Source: Mesorhizobium_B sp035998495
GTDB taxonomy: Bacteria > Pseudomonadota > Alphaproteobacteria > Rhizobiales > Rhizobiaceae
Reading direction: 5' to 3'
Assembly (NCBI GenBank): GCA_035998495.1
Contig: DASYHP010000080.1
Location: 1 to 64,000 of the forward strand
Length of the DNA stretch: 64,000 nt
Shown: positions 40,732 through 49,267 of the stretch, piece by piece
Layout of the letters: every line of letters starts with the position of its first letter
Numbering within the stretch: position 1 is the stretch's first letter
Made by a program: the position numbers and the translations under genes
Notes under the pieces: model-generated
Database searches by the model: none
The model's input: the letters and a program-made list of their open reading frames with translations, nothing else
What the model was told of the DNA's origin: nothing

Positions 40732-41954
40732 ACGCGCCGGTTGCGCCCTCTTCGGTTCGCGTGGAGGCCGCGCCCGCCGTCCGCTTCGAAGACGTGGACA
40801 TCGTGTTCGGCCCGAACCCGCGCCCGGCGCTCGACATGATCGACCGCGGCTGTTCGCGCGAAGAGATCCTCCAACGAACGGGCGCCGTGCTGGGCTGCGC
40901 GGGCGCGAGCCTCTCGGTCGCGGAAGGCGAGATCTCCGTGCTCATGGGGCTGTCCGGCTCGGGCAAATCCACGCTGCTCCGCGCCGTCAATCGCTTGAAC
41001 GTCCCCGTGCGTGGAAAAGTCTTCGTGCGCGACGGCGACGGCGTGGTAGACGTGGTGGAGGCCAATGCCTCCACGCTGCGCCGCATCCGCCAGCGCCAGG
41101 TCGCCATGGTGTTCCAGCAGTTCGCGCTCCTGCCCTGGCGCACGGTGGCGGAGAATGTCGGCTTCGGGCTGGAGCTTTCCGGCGTGCCCGCACCCGAGCG
41201 CAAGCGGCGCGTCGAGGCGCAGTTGAAACTCGTCGGCCTCGACCAGTGGGCCGGCAAATACGCGCATGAGCTTTCGGGCGGCATGCAGCAACGCGTGGGG
41301 CTCGCGCGCGCCTTCGCGACGCAAGCGCCCATCCTGCTCATGGACGAGCCCTTCTCCGCGCTCGACCCGCTGATCCGCACCAAGCTCCAGGACGAGCTTC
41401 TGGGGCTCCAGAAGACGCTGAAAAAGACCATCCTCTTCGTGTCCCACGACCTCGAAGAGGCGCTCAAGATCGGCAACCGCATCACCATCATGGAAGGCGG
41501 GCGCATCGTGCAGTCCGGCGCGCCGGAGGACATCGTGCTCAAGCCCGCCAACGACTATGTGCGGGACTTCATTGCCAACGTGAACCCGCTGTCGGTGCTG
41601 ACGGCCTGGAACGTGATGCGCGACCGTCGCGATCTCGAACCCGCGGGCGAGGGGGGCTGGCTCTGGCTCGACCGGCGCCACACCACGCGCTTCCGCATCG
41701 ACGCGGATGGGCTCGTGGCCCAGGCCGAGCGCGACGGCAAGCCCGCGGTCTGGGTGTCCTGCGACGATGTCGAGCGCCTGCCCGACGACGCGCCGCACGT
41801 GTTCTGGGCCAAGCCCGGCACGCCGCTGAAGACGGTGATGCTCGCCATGCAGCGCTCGCAGACCGCGCCCGTGGCCTTGTTCGACGAAGCCTCGCGCTTC
41901 GTGGGCTCGATCGGGATTAGGGACGTACTGCAGGCGGTGTTGAGGAGGGGTTAG
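40728..41954 (+). CDS. choV: Choline ABC transporter ATP-binding protein
   Basis: A 408-residue ATPase of the quaternary-amine importer. Walker A GLSGSGKST, Q-loop FQQFALLP, signature LSGGMQQRV, Walker B ILLMDEPFSALD, His switch VSHD. The C-terminal extension (about 290-408) has CBS-like repeats, as in ProV/OpuAA. GTG 40728 overlaps the choW stop by four bases. Confidence 0.95.
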   Translation: MNAPVAPSSVRVEAAPAVRFEDVDIVFGPNPRPALDMIDRGCSREEILQRTGAVLGCAGASLSVAEGEISVLMGLSGSGKSTLLRAVNRLNVPVRGKVFVRDGDGVVDVVEANASTLRRIRQRQVAMVFQQFALLPWRTVAENVGFGLELSGVPAPERKRRVEAQLKLVGLDQWAGKYAHELSGGMQQRVGLARAFATQAPILLMDEPFSALDPLIRTKLQDELLGLQKTLKKTILFVSHDLEEALKIGNRITIMEGGRIVQSGAPEDIVLKPANDYVRDFIANVNPLSVLTAWNVMRDRRDLEPAGEGGWLWLDRRHTTRFRIDADGLVAQAERDGKPAVWVSCDDVERLPDDAPHVFWAKPGTPLKTVMLAMQRSQTAPVALFDEASRFVGSIGIRDVLQAVLRRG

Positions 41955-41959
41955 TAGCG

Positions 41960-42841
41960 ATGCTGCAAGCTACTGCAGGCGGACAGATGGTCTGTCGAAG
42001 GGGGTACATGTTTCTCAAAGCAATAGCGTTCTATGTGCTAGTTGACGAAGCATCATTTCTAACCGTTGCGAAGGCGCAGGCAAGCAGCGGGGAAGAATTC
42101 CATATTCAAATTGTCGCCGACAAGAAACTCCATCGCTTCATCGTCTTGGCGCAAGGCGAGATCACTGATGGTCTATCGGAGCGTTTTGAACGCACATTTG
42201 GAACAAATATAAACCAGCCCATAATCTTTGTACTCGTCTCCCCAGGCGGCAGTCTTTTTGAGGGCGTGAAGCTTGGCAGATACATCCGGGCAATCGGTGC
42301 GACGACATTCATTCCAAGTTGGGGGGAATGCCTGTCTGCTTGTGCTCTCACGTACTTTGGTGGTGAGTCGCGTTCTATGGACAAGGGGGCTGTGCTTGGT
42401 GTCCACCGCTTCTGGCACTTGCCTGGAACGCTGGATGGCAGTGATACATATGAGCTTGTTGATGCTACCCAGGAACTCAGCGGTTTGATTGCTGAATACA
42501 TAGATGAAATGGGTATAGACTCTCGAGTGACAAATCTCATGCTCCTTACACCAAGCGCTGACATGCGGGTTTTTTCTGACGGTGAGTTGGCGCAGCTCAG
42601 AATCGATCAGCCGCTTCCGCCCGGAGTCGAAACTGTGGAGACGAATGAGGGTGTGGTCGTTGTGAACGAGAGGCTTTTTCAGAAGAGAATGGACGAATGT
42701 CAGTCAAGAGGGCTCTTGATATGCCCAGCCCCACCTGGTTCAACTATCAAGGCTGATGACTTACCACGTTGGCGGATGGGTTGGTTCTCTGGCGTCAGTG
42801 ACGTAGCCAGAACATACGCGGCTGCTAAGGAAAGTAGATAG
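41960..42841 (+). CDS. ClpP-like periplasmic protein (COG3904 type), orphan
   Basis: A 293-residue protein with a ClpP/crotonase-type fold: VSPGGSLFEGVKLGRYIRA, then the probable nucleophile serine in GECLSACAL and the His in GVHRFWHL. COG3904 proteins with this pattern are predicted periplasmic proteases. The start is uncertain: ATG 41960 lies 5 bases after choV. ATG 42008 gives MFLKAIAFYVL, a weak signal-like start with AAGGGG upstream. Much lower GC than choV, so probably acquired. Catalysis is not established. Confidence 0.75.
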   Translation: MLQATAGGQMVCRRGYMFLKAIAFYVLVDEASFLTVAKAQASSGEEFHIQIVADKKLHRFIVLAQGEITDGLSERFERTFGTNINQPIIFVLVSPGGSLFEGVKLGRYIRAIGATTFIPSWGECLSACALTYFGGESRSMDKGAVLGVHRFWHLPGTLDGSDTYELVDATQELSGLIAEYIDEMGIDSRVTNLMLLTPSADMRVFSDGELAQLRIDQPLPPGVETVETNEGVVVVNERLFQKRMDECQSRGLLICPAPPGSTIKADDLPRWRMGWFSGVSDVARTYAAAKESR

Positions 42842-42881
42842 CTGCGAGGCAGAAGTCTTATGCGTTGCTTGCGGGCTGAAA

Positions 42882-43205
42882 GTGACCTCCAGCGCTGATT
42901 TCAGACGCCTCGCGCTTGCGCTCGATGGCACGACCGAAGCGCCGCATTTCGACCGGACGGCCTTCAAGGTGAAGCGCATCTTCGCCACGCTGGCGGCCGA
43001 CGGGCAAACGGTCAATCTGCGGCTCTTGCCCGACGAGCAGGAACTCAAATGCGCCGTCGCGCCGGACGCCTTCGCGCCCGTGCCCAACGCCTGGGGCCGG
43101 CAGGGCTGGACCACGATGCACCTCGCCAGGGTTTCGGAAGAAGAACTCGCCGCGGCGCTGCGGATGGCCTGGGCGCACGCGGGATTGACCAAGAAGCGGC
43201 GGTGA
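42882..43205 (+). CDS. MmcQ/YjbR-family protein
   Basis: A 107-residue protein of the YjbR/MmcQ fold, with FDRTAFKVKRIFATLAADGQT and a C-terminal helix LAAALRMAWAHAGL. Family members have a DNA-binding-like fold, function unclear. The start is GTG 42882. Downstream lies a 141-bp palindromic repeat and the ccm genes. Confidence 0.85.
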   Translation: MTSSADFRRLALALDGTTEAPHFDRTAFKVKRIFATLAADGQTVNLRLLPDEQELKCAVAPDAFAPVPNAWGRQGWTTMHLARVSEEELAAALRMAWAHAGLTKKRR

Positions 43206-43224
43206 GCGGCAGCCGGCGCAAGCG

Positions 43225-43365
43225 CCCTACCTCCCCCTTGTGGGGAGGTCGCCTGCGCAGCAGGCGGGTGGGGGTGCTCCAGCTTGGCGAGGCTTTCGCC
43301 ATTCACCCCCACCCGCGTCCTTCGACAAGCTCATGACGCGGCCTCCCCAAAAGGGGGAGGTAGGG
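43225..43365. repeat. 141-bp palindromic element, CCCTACCTCCCCCTT ends
   Basis: CCCTACCTCCCCCTT (43225-43239) and AAGGGGGAGGTAGGG (43351-43365) are perfect 15-bp terminal inverted repeats. The centre has GCGGGTGGGGGTGCTCCAGCTTGGCG and its inverse-like CACCCCCACCCGC. It shares the centre with 52111-52245. The rest of the 43206-43539 gap before ccmC shows no gene. Confidence 0.85.
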
Positions 43366-43539
43366 CGTGAGCTTAGCTCCCACCACGCCCGGCGGCCGCC
43401 GCCAGCCGGCGACCTTTCGCCGATTGCGCGGAGGCAAGCCGTTGCCTATCTGACGTTCCACGCTGCTCCCCTCGGCGGACATAATTTCAGCGCGCCTAAG
43501 AGCTACGGCCCGGTGCAAGATCGGTCTGGACGAAAAGCA

Positions 43540-44349
43540 GTGAGCGAGGCGACCCAAACGGCGGCACAAGTCGCGAGCGTCCGCCCCTCCGGGTTGACCG
43601 CGCTCGCTAATCCCGCGCGCTTTCTCGCGCTCTCCGCCCGTCTGCTGCCCTGGCTGACGGGGGTGGCGCTGCTCGTGCTTGCGGCCGGTCTCTTCCTCGC
43701 CTTCCGCGCGCCGCCCGACTACCAGCAGGGCGTCACCGTGCGGATCATGTATGTGCATGTGCCCTTCGCCTGGCTGTCGATGCTCTGCTACAGCCTGATG
43801 GCGGCGTCCGCGCTCGGCGTGCTCGTCTGGCGGCACCCGCTGGCCGAAGTCGCGATCCGCGCCGCCGCCCCCATCGGCGCGGTGTTCACGGCGCTGACGC
43901 TGCTCACGGGCTCGATCTGGGGCAAGCCCATGTGGGGCACATGGTGGGTGTGGGACGCGCGCCTTACGAGCGTCTTCGTGCTGTTCCTGATGTATCTGGG
44001 CCTGATCGCGCTGTTCCGGGCGCTCGACGGCTCGGGACGGGGCGCGCGCGCGGCCGCCGTGATGGTGCTTGTCGGCTTCCTCAACATTCCCATCATAAAA
44101 TTCTCCGTGGATTGGTGGAACACGCTCCACCAGCCGGCCTCCGTCATGCGGCTCGACGGACCCACGATCCATGGGAGCATGCTGTGGCCCCTGCTCGTCT
44201 GCGCGCTCGGCTTCACGCTGCTCTTCCTCGCGCTGCATCTTGGGGCCATGCGCAACGAGATCTTCCGCCGCCGCATCGAGACGCTCCGGCGCATGGCGGC
44301 GCTCAACGCCGAGCGCGCCGGCGGGCGCGGTGTGGAGGCGCGGGCATGA
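43540..44349 (+). CDS. ccmC: Heme exporter subunit CcmC
   Basis: A 269-residue membrane protein of cytochrome c maturation system I that presents heme to CcmE. Six helices, the WWVWDARLTSVFVLFLMYLG tryptophan-rich heme-handling motif and conserved HVPFAW and HQPAS histidines (around 75 and 190). The start is GTG 43540, with no strong ribosome site. It is coupled to ccmD by an ATGA overlap. ccmA and ccmB are not in the window, so this operon is a partial set or begins elsewhere. Confidence 0.95.
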   Translation: MSEATQTAAQVASVRPSGLTALANPARFLALSARLLPWLTGVALLVLAAGLFLAFRAPPDYQQGVTVRIMYVHVPFAWLSMLCYSLMAASALGVLVWRHPLAEVAIRAAAPIGAVFTALTLLTGSIWGKPMWGTWWVWDARLTSVFVLFLMYLGLIALFRALDGSGRGARAAAVMVLVGFLNIPIIKFSVDWWNTLHQPASVMRLDGPTIHGSMLWPLLVCALGFTLLFLALHLGAMRNEIFRRRIETLRRMAALNAERAGGRGVEARA

Positions 44350-44498
44350 CCGTCCACGCGCTGCACGTTTTCGCGGCCTATGCGGCCTCCGCGCTGGGCA
44401 TCGGCGGGCTGGCGCTGTGGGTGATCGCGCAGGGCCGGGCGCGCCAAAGGAGCTTGCGCGCGCTGGAAGCTCTCGGCGGCCGGCGGGCGGCCCGATGA
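44346..44498 (+). CDS. ccmD: Heme exporter protein CcmD
   Basis: A 50-residue small membrane protein with one helix (FAAYAASALGIGGLALWVIA) and a basic C-terminus, which stabilises the CcmABC-heme/CcmE complex. Start ATG 44346 overlaps the ccmC stop and its stop overlaps the ccmG start by four bases. Short, but length, topology and position fit. Confidence 0.92.
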   Translation: MTVHALHVFAAYAASALGIGGLALWVIAQGRARQRSLRALEALGGRRAAR

Positions 44499-45094
44499 GC
44501 GCGGCTGGACCGCAGGCCGACATAGCCGACGCGCCCCGCCGCGGCAAAGCGCTTCTGCTTCTGCCGCTCGTCGTCTTCGTGCTCCTGTCCGGCCTCTTCC
44601 TTCTGCAGCTCCTGTCGGGCCGCGACGCGTCCGACGTGCCTTCGGCGCTGATCGGCGCGCCCGCCCCGTCCACACCCTTGCCACCGCTCGAGGGCAGCGG
44701 GCTGCCGGGGCTCGACCCGCAAACGTTTCGGGACCAGGTGACGCTGGTGAATGTCTGGGCCTCGTGGTGCGGACCGTGCCGCCAGGAGCATCCGCTGCTG
44801 GTCGAGCTTTCCCGCGACCCAGGCTTGCGGATCGTCGGCATCAACCAGAAGGACGTTGCCGCCAACGCGCTCGCCTTCCTGAACGAGCTCGGCAACCCCT
44901 TCGACGCGGTGGGCGTGGACGCCAACGGCCGCGCCTCCATCGAATGGGGCGTCTATGGCGTGCCCGAAACGTTTCTGGTCGGGCCTGACGGAAAAATCCT
45001 TTTCAAGCATGTCGGGCCGCTGTCGCCCGAAGCGCTGCGCGAAAAGCTTCTGCCCGCGATCGAGCAAGCGCGGACGCAGCGACCGCCCGCCTGA
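44495..45094 (+). CDS. ccmG: Thiol:disulfide interchange protein CcmG (DsbE)
   Basis: A 199-residue membrane-anchored thioredoxin. The N-terminal helix is about 20-40. The redox motif WASWCGPCRQEHP carries Cys pair CxxC and reduces apocytochrome c. VPETFLVGPDGKILFKHVGPL holds the cis-Pro loop. Start ATG 44495 is in a four-base overlap with ccmD, so ccmCDG is one operon. The nearby DUF2332 gene is 56 bases away. Confidence 0.95.
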   Translation: MSAAGPQADIADAPRRGKALLLLPLVVFVLLSGLFLLQLLSGRDASDVPSALIGAPAPSTPLPPLEGSGLPGLDPQTFRDQVTLVNVWASWCGPCRQEHPLLVELSRDPGLRIVGINQKDVAANALAFLNELGNPFDAVGVDANGRASIEWGVYGVPETFLVGPDGKILFKHVGPLSPEALREKLLPAIEQARTQRPPA

Positions 45095-45150
45095 ACTTTT
45101 GCGTCCCCGCAACGAAATCGCGCTATGCTTGCGTCGAGGGACGATCGGGC

Positions 45151-46197
45151 ATGGACGCGAGGGCGGACGATCAGCGCATCACGGCGCATTTCAAAGCCCA
45201 GGCGGAGGCCTGCGAGCGGCTGGGCTCGCCGTTCACGGCAAGGCTCTGCCGCGCGCTCGCGGCCGTGCTGGACGAGGCCACGGAAACGGGCCGGCGCGCG
45301 CTGTCATGGCCCGGCGACCCCGGCCGTGACGCGCTGGCGCTTCGCCTGTGCGGCGGCCTGCACTTTTTGGTGCTCTCCGAGAAATGCCGTTTGCTGAAGG
45401 CCGCCTTCCCGCCGCAGGGCGCGCCGGAATTCGCGCTTCGGGCGCTCTTTCCCAGCGTGATCCGCGACCACGACAAGACGCTCCTCTCCTTTCTCGACCG
45501 CCCGCCGCAAACCAACGAGGCGGCGCGCGCGGCCGTGCTTCTGCCGGGCTTGCTTGAGATCGCGCGCGAGGTGAAGCTGCCGCTCAGCCTTCATGAGATC
45601 GGCGCCTCGGCCGGGCTGAACCTCGCCTTCGACCGCTTCGGCTTCCGCTATGGCGAGGCGCTGTGGGGCGACGAGAACTCGCCCGTGCGGCTTGAGCCCG
45701 AGATCAGGGGAAAGCCCGTGCCGCTCGGCGGGCGGCTCAACATCATGGCAAGGCGCGGGACCGACGTCGCGCCCGTGAATGTCTCGCAAGGGGACACGCG
45801 GCTGCGCCTCAAGGCCTATGTCTGGCCCGACCAGCCCGCGCGCGCGGCCCGGCTCGAAGCGGCGATCAGGCTCGCCATGGCCGCGCGGGTGCGCGTCGAA
45901 GCCCAGGACGCGCTCCTTGCCGTGCGGAGCATGCTCGAAAACCGGCCCGAGGGGGCCGCCGCCGTGCTCTTCCACTCGGTCGTCTGGCAATACCTGCCCG
46001 AAGAAACGCAGGCTGCCATCGTGGAGGCCATGCGTGCGGGCGGCGGCGAGGCCACGCCGACACGCCCGCTCGCCTGGCTCAGGATGGAGCCGGGCCGGGT
46101 CGGGGATGCTGCGCTCGCGCTGACCCTCTGGCCCGGCGGGGCCACGCGGCACCTGGCCGACGCCGACTTCCACGGCCGCTGGATCGCATGGCGCTGA
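45151..46197 (+). CDS. DUF2332 protein
   Basis: A 348-residue protein of the DUF2332 family, unknown function, cytosolic. Seen motifs are LHEIGASAGLNLAFDRFGFRY (glycine-rich, SAM-binding-like), GRRALSWPGDPG and AVLFHSVVWQYLPEE. The glycine-rich block at about 148 could be a nucleotide or SAM site, an inference. Starts at MDARADDQR. Confidence 0.85.
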   Translation: MDARADDQRITAHFKAQAEACERLGSPFTARLCRALAAVLDEATETGRRALSWPGDPGRDALALRLCGGLHFLVLSEKCRLLKAAFPPQGAPEFALRALFPSVIRDHDKTLLSFLDRPPQTNEAARAAVLLPGLLEIAREVKLPLSLHEIGASAGLNLAFDRFGFRYGEALWGDENSPVRLEPEIRGKPVPLGGRLNIMARRGTDVAPVNVSQGDTRLRLKAYVWPDQPARAARLEAAIRLAMAARVRVEAQDALLAVRSMLENRPEGAAAVLFHSVVWQYLPEETQAAIVEAMRAGGGEATPTRPLAWLRMEPGRVGDAALALTLWPGGATRHLADADFHGRWIAWR

Positions 46198-46246
46198 AGC
46201 GATTTCACCTTTGGCGGAACCGCCCCGGCGGGAATAAGGCTGCGCG

Positions 46247-46414
46247 TCAGCCGTAGATCTCGCGATAGGCGTCGCGCAGCATCTGGCCGCGGTCGCCGCG
46301 GATGTCGATGAGATCGCGCGCGCTCATGCCGAGGATCTCGTTGACGAGGCGGTTGTAGCGGCGGCGCTTCTCCAGGCGCTCCTGGACACGCGCGACAAGG
46401 CGGGAAGGGGTCAT
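46247..46414 (-). CDS. DUF1127-like small protein
   Basis: A 55-residue protein starting MTPSRLVARVQERLEKRRR, with the second half SARDLIDIRGDRGQMLRDAY, similar to DUF1127 (YjiS-like) proteins of alphaproteobacteria, some of which bind RNA or regulate phosphate and carbon metabolism. It is basic at the N-terminus. The upstream 220 bases hold a palindrome at 46574-46590. Too short for firm family proof. Confidence 0.75.
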   Translation of the reverse strand: MTPSRLVARVQERLEKRRRYNRLVNEILGMSARDLIDIRGDRGQMLRDAYREIYG

Positions 46415-46573
46415 GAACGAATGCTCCGAGAAGGGGCCGCCGGATCGGGCGGCTCAGTTGGTTTCATCTCCTCCCGGGCTTGAAGATGGCGCTTCCATGA
46501 TGCATTGCAACATGACATGCCGCAACGCAGCATTGCGGTGCCGTCATGACTCGTGAAGCCAGCTACCGTCAGT

Positions 46574-46590
46574 CATGCACATTGTGCATG
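46574..46590. promoter_or_regulatory. Perfect 17-bp palindrome
   Basis: CATGCACA-T-TGTGCATG, 8-bp arms around one base, in a 220-bp AT-richer gap between the PPOX gene and the DUF1127-like gene. A second inverted repeat, CCGCAA..TTGCGG, lies near 46521-46539. Could be an operator for the DUF1127-like gene (160 bp from its start). Confidence 0.45.
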
Positions 46591-46634
46591 GATGTTGGGC
46601 AGTCTGCCCGCCGATTCGGCAACAGGCCCGCCGC

Positions 46635-47249
46635 TCACCACATGCTTTGGCGGTAAATCTCCACAAGCTGCTGGTCGGTCTCGGCCGCGCTCTGCTCGAA
46701 GCCGATCTGGTCCTTGAGGATCTGGCCCAGCGTGGGCAGCTTCGCCCGGTCCGGCCAGGTCTCGGGCTTCCAGAGTTCCGAGCGCATGAAGGCTTTCGCG
46801 CAGTGCATGAAGGCCGAGCGCACCTCCACCACGAGCACGGCGGTGGGCAGCTTGCCTTCCGCCGCGCATCTCGCACGCAACGAATCGTCGAAGGTGAGGC
46901 GCCCGATCCCTTCCACCCGCAGCGTCTCGTCCATGCCGGGGATCAGAAAGAGCAGGCCGACCGAAGGGTTCTCGATCAAGTTCTCCCAGGTGTCGAGCCG
47001 GTTGTTGCCGGGCCGGTCGGGGATCGCCAGCGTGTGGTCGTCGAGCGCAATCGTGAAGCCGGGCCTGTCGCCCTTGGGCGTCACGTCGCCGCGCCCGGAA
47101 GAATCCTGGGAGCCGATCAGCACGAAGGGGCTTTTCGCCAGGAACCCCCGGCAATGGCCGTCGAGCTTCTGTAGCTCCTTCAGGCGCGCGCGAGACGAGG
47201 CCTCGCCGTATCGCGCCCGCAATTCCTCGCGCGTCGAAATGAACTCCAC
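46635..47249 (-). CDS. PPOX-class flavin-dependent protein (MSMEG_1061-like)
   Basis: A 204-residue pyridoxamine-5'-phosphate-oxidase-fold protein. Motifs: SSGRGDVTPKGDRPGF, IPDRPGNNRLDTWENL (FMN-binding region) and EVRSAFMHCAKAFMRS. It resembles the MSMEG_1061 family, whose substrates are unclear. It lies 27 bases downstream of yciB. Confidence 0.88.
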   Translation of the reverse strand: MEFISTREELRARYGEASSRARLKELQKLDGHCRGFLAKSPFVLIGSQDSSGRGDVTPKGDRPGFTIALDDHTLAIPDRPGNNRLDTWENLIENPSVGLLFLIPGMDETLRVEGIGRLTFDDSLRARCAAEGKLPTAVLVVEVRSAFMHCAKAFMRSELWKPETWPDRAKLPTLGQILKDQIGFEQSAAETDQQLVEIYRQSMW

Positions 47250-47276
47250 GGTCCCCTCCCCGAAAGTGTCCTGTCG

Positions 47277-47924
47277 CTACTTGCCCCGCTCCTCCAGGGA
47301 GTGGCGCATGATGAGCGGCATCTGGCTCAAGGTGAAGAGGATCGTGATCGGCATGGTCCCCCAGGCCTTGAAAGCCACCCAGAAATCGGTGGAGAAGTTG
47401 CGCCACACCACCTCGTTGAGCATGGCGAGGAAGAGGAAGAACAGGCCCCAGCGAAGCGTCAGTTTGCGCCAGCCCTCGGCGTCGAGCTTGAAGGCGGCGT
47501 CGAACACATAGCCCAAAAGCGAGCGGCCGAAGAACAGCCCGCCCAGCAGCGTCAGGCCGAACAGCGCGTTGATGATGGTCGGCTTCACCTTGATGAAGAG
47601 CTCGTCCTGCAGCCACAAAGTGAGAGCGCCGAACACGAACACCACCGCGCCCGAGACGAGCGGCATGATGGGCAGCGTGCGCGTCAGGACCCAGGACACC
47701 GAAAGCGACACGGCCGTCGCCACCATGAAGGCGGCGGTGGCGATGAAGATGGGCCCGCCCAATGCGTCGAGCGCGGGAAACGACTGCGCCAGCCACTCGC
47801 CCCGGAAATTGGCGAAGAAGAACACGGCGAGCGGCCCGAGCTCCAGCGCGAGCTTGAGGACCGGGTTCATGCTCTCGTGCCGCCTTGGGTCCGCGGGATC
47901 GCGTTCGAGGATCGGCTCGCTCAT
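47277..47924 (-). CDS. yciB: Septation protein A / YciB membrane protein
   Basis: A 215-residue polytopic membrane protein with five helices. LKLALELGPLAVFFFANFRG and VVWRNFSTDFWVAFKAWG are conserved family blocks. YciB (IspZ) affects septation and envelope synthesis. Start ATG 47924 overlaps the ftsY stop by four bases. Confidence 0.93.
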   Translation of the reverse strand: MSEPILERDPADPRRHESMNPVLKLALELGPLAVFFFANFRGEWLAQSFPALDALGGPIFIATAAFMVATAVSLSVSWVLTRTLPIMPLVSGAVVFVFGALTLWLQDELFIKVKPTIINALFGLTLLGGLFFGRSLLGYVFDAAFKLDAEGWRKLTLRWGLFFLFLAMLNEVVWRNFSTDFWVAFKAWGTMPITILFTLSQMPLIMRHSLEERGK

Positions 47925-49267
47925 GCGGAACTCCCTGCGATGGCGCGGGCGAAGTCGCGGGCCTCGAAGGGTTCGAGGTCGTCCACGCCTTCACCGACGC
48001 CGATGAAATAGACGGGCAGCCTGTGCTTGTTCGCAATCGACACGAGGATGCCGCCGCGCGCGGTGCCGTCGAGCTTGGTCATCACGAGGCCGGAAACGCC
48101 CGCCACGTCGCGAAAGATGTCCACCTGGTTCAGCGCGTTCTGGCCCGTGGTGGCGTCGATGGTCTGAAGCACCGTGTGGGGCGCCGTCGGATCGAGCTTC
48201 TTCAAGACGCGCACGATCTTGGCCAGTTCGTCCATCAGCTCGGCGCGGTTCTGCAATCGCCCGGCCGTGTCGATGACGAGCACGTCCGCCCCGCGCTCCT
48301 TCGCCTCCTCGAAGGCGCCATAGGCGAGGCCCGCCGCGTCCGCGCCGAGCTTGGTGGCGACGACATGCGAGCCCGTGCGCTCGCCCCAGATCTTCAACTG
48401 CTCGATGGCCGCCGCGCGAAAGGTGTCGCCCGCGCCGAGCACGACGTCGAGCCCCGCGCGGCGCAGCTTGGCCGCGAGCTTGCCGATGGTCGTGGTCTTG
48501 CCCGTGCCGTTGACGCCGACCACCAGGATCACATGCGGCCGGTGGGAAAGGTCGAGCTCCAGCGGCTTCGCCACCGGCTCCAGCGTGCGGGAAATCTCAC
48601 CCGCCAGCACACGGCGGATGTCGGCCTCCGTGGTGCGCAGCCCGTAGCGGCCGGAGGCGAGCGCGTCGGAAACGCGGGCGGCGAGGTCGGCGCCCAGATC
48701 GGCGCGGATCAAGATCTCTTCGAGCTCCTCCACGATCTCCTCGGAGAGCCGGCCCTTGGTGAACACACCGGACAGGTTGTCGCCGAGCTCGCGCGAGGAG
48801 CGGCCGAGCCCTTCGCGCAGGCGCAGGAGCCAGTTTTGCCGCGCCGGCGCGGCGTCGGGCGGCGGCGCGGAAACCTCCTCGCGGGCCACATCCCGGCCCA
48901 CCGACAGCCGGCCGAGAAAGCGCTGCGGCGCGGCGGCCGGCTGGCTGTCGGCCGGCAGCGCGCCCATCGTCGGCGCGGGCGGTGGCTCGTCGAACGCAGG
49001 GGAGTTCGGCTCGGCCGGCGGCTCCTCAAGGGGTGGAATTTCCGGCGTCGGCGGTTCGTCCTGCGGCAACTCGGCGGGCGTGTCGTCGGGGATCTCGGGC
49101 GCGGGCGGTTGGGGTTCTTCGACCGGCTCGGGCTCCCGCAGCGGCTCTTGCGGCGGGGGAGGGGGCGGAACGTCCGGCGCGGGGCGCGGCGGCTCGGGCG
49201 CGGGCTCCACCGCCTGCTCGGCCGGACGGCCGAACGAAAACACCTTCTTGAAGAAGTCGAGCGCCAT
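47921..49267 (-). CDS. ftsY: Signal recognition particle receptor FtsY
   Basis: A 448-residue SRP receptor GTPase that docks Ffh-ribosome complexes at the membrane. The N-terminal A domain (1-130) is Pro/Glu-rich, disordered (PPPPPPQEPLREPEP). The N domain (145-230) is helical. The G domain has GVNGTGKTTTIGKLA, DTFRAAAIEQL, DTAGRLQN and TKLDGTARGG. Its stop overlaps the yciB start. Starts with the family opening MALDFFKKVF, and its start touches the mtaB stop. Confidence 0.97.
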   Translation of the reverse strand: MALDFFKKVFSFGRPAEQAVEPAPEPPRPAPDVPPPPPPQEPLREPEPVEEPQPPAPEIPDDTPAELPQDEPPTPEIPPLEEPPAEPNSPAFDEPPPAPTMGALPADSQPAAAPQRFLGRLSVGRDVAREEVSAPPPDAAPARQNWLLRLREGLGRSSRELGDNLSGVFTKGRLSEEIVEELEEILIRADLGADLAARVSDALASGRYGLRTTEADIRRVLAGEISRTLEPVAKPLELDLSHRPHVILVVGVNGTGKTTTIGKLAAKLRRAGLDVVLGAGDTFRAAAIEQLKIWGERTGSHVVATKLGADAAGLAYGAFEEAKERGADVLVIDTAGRLQNRAELMDELAKIVRVLKKLDPTAPHTVLQTIDATTGQNALNQVDIFRDVAGVSGLVMTKLDGTARGGILVSIANKHRLPVYFIGVGEGVDDLEPFEARDFARAIAGSSA

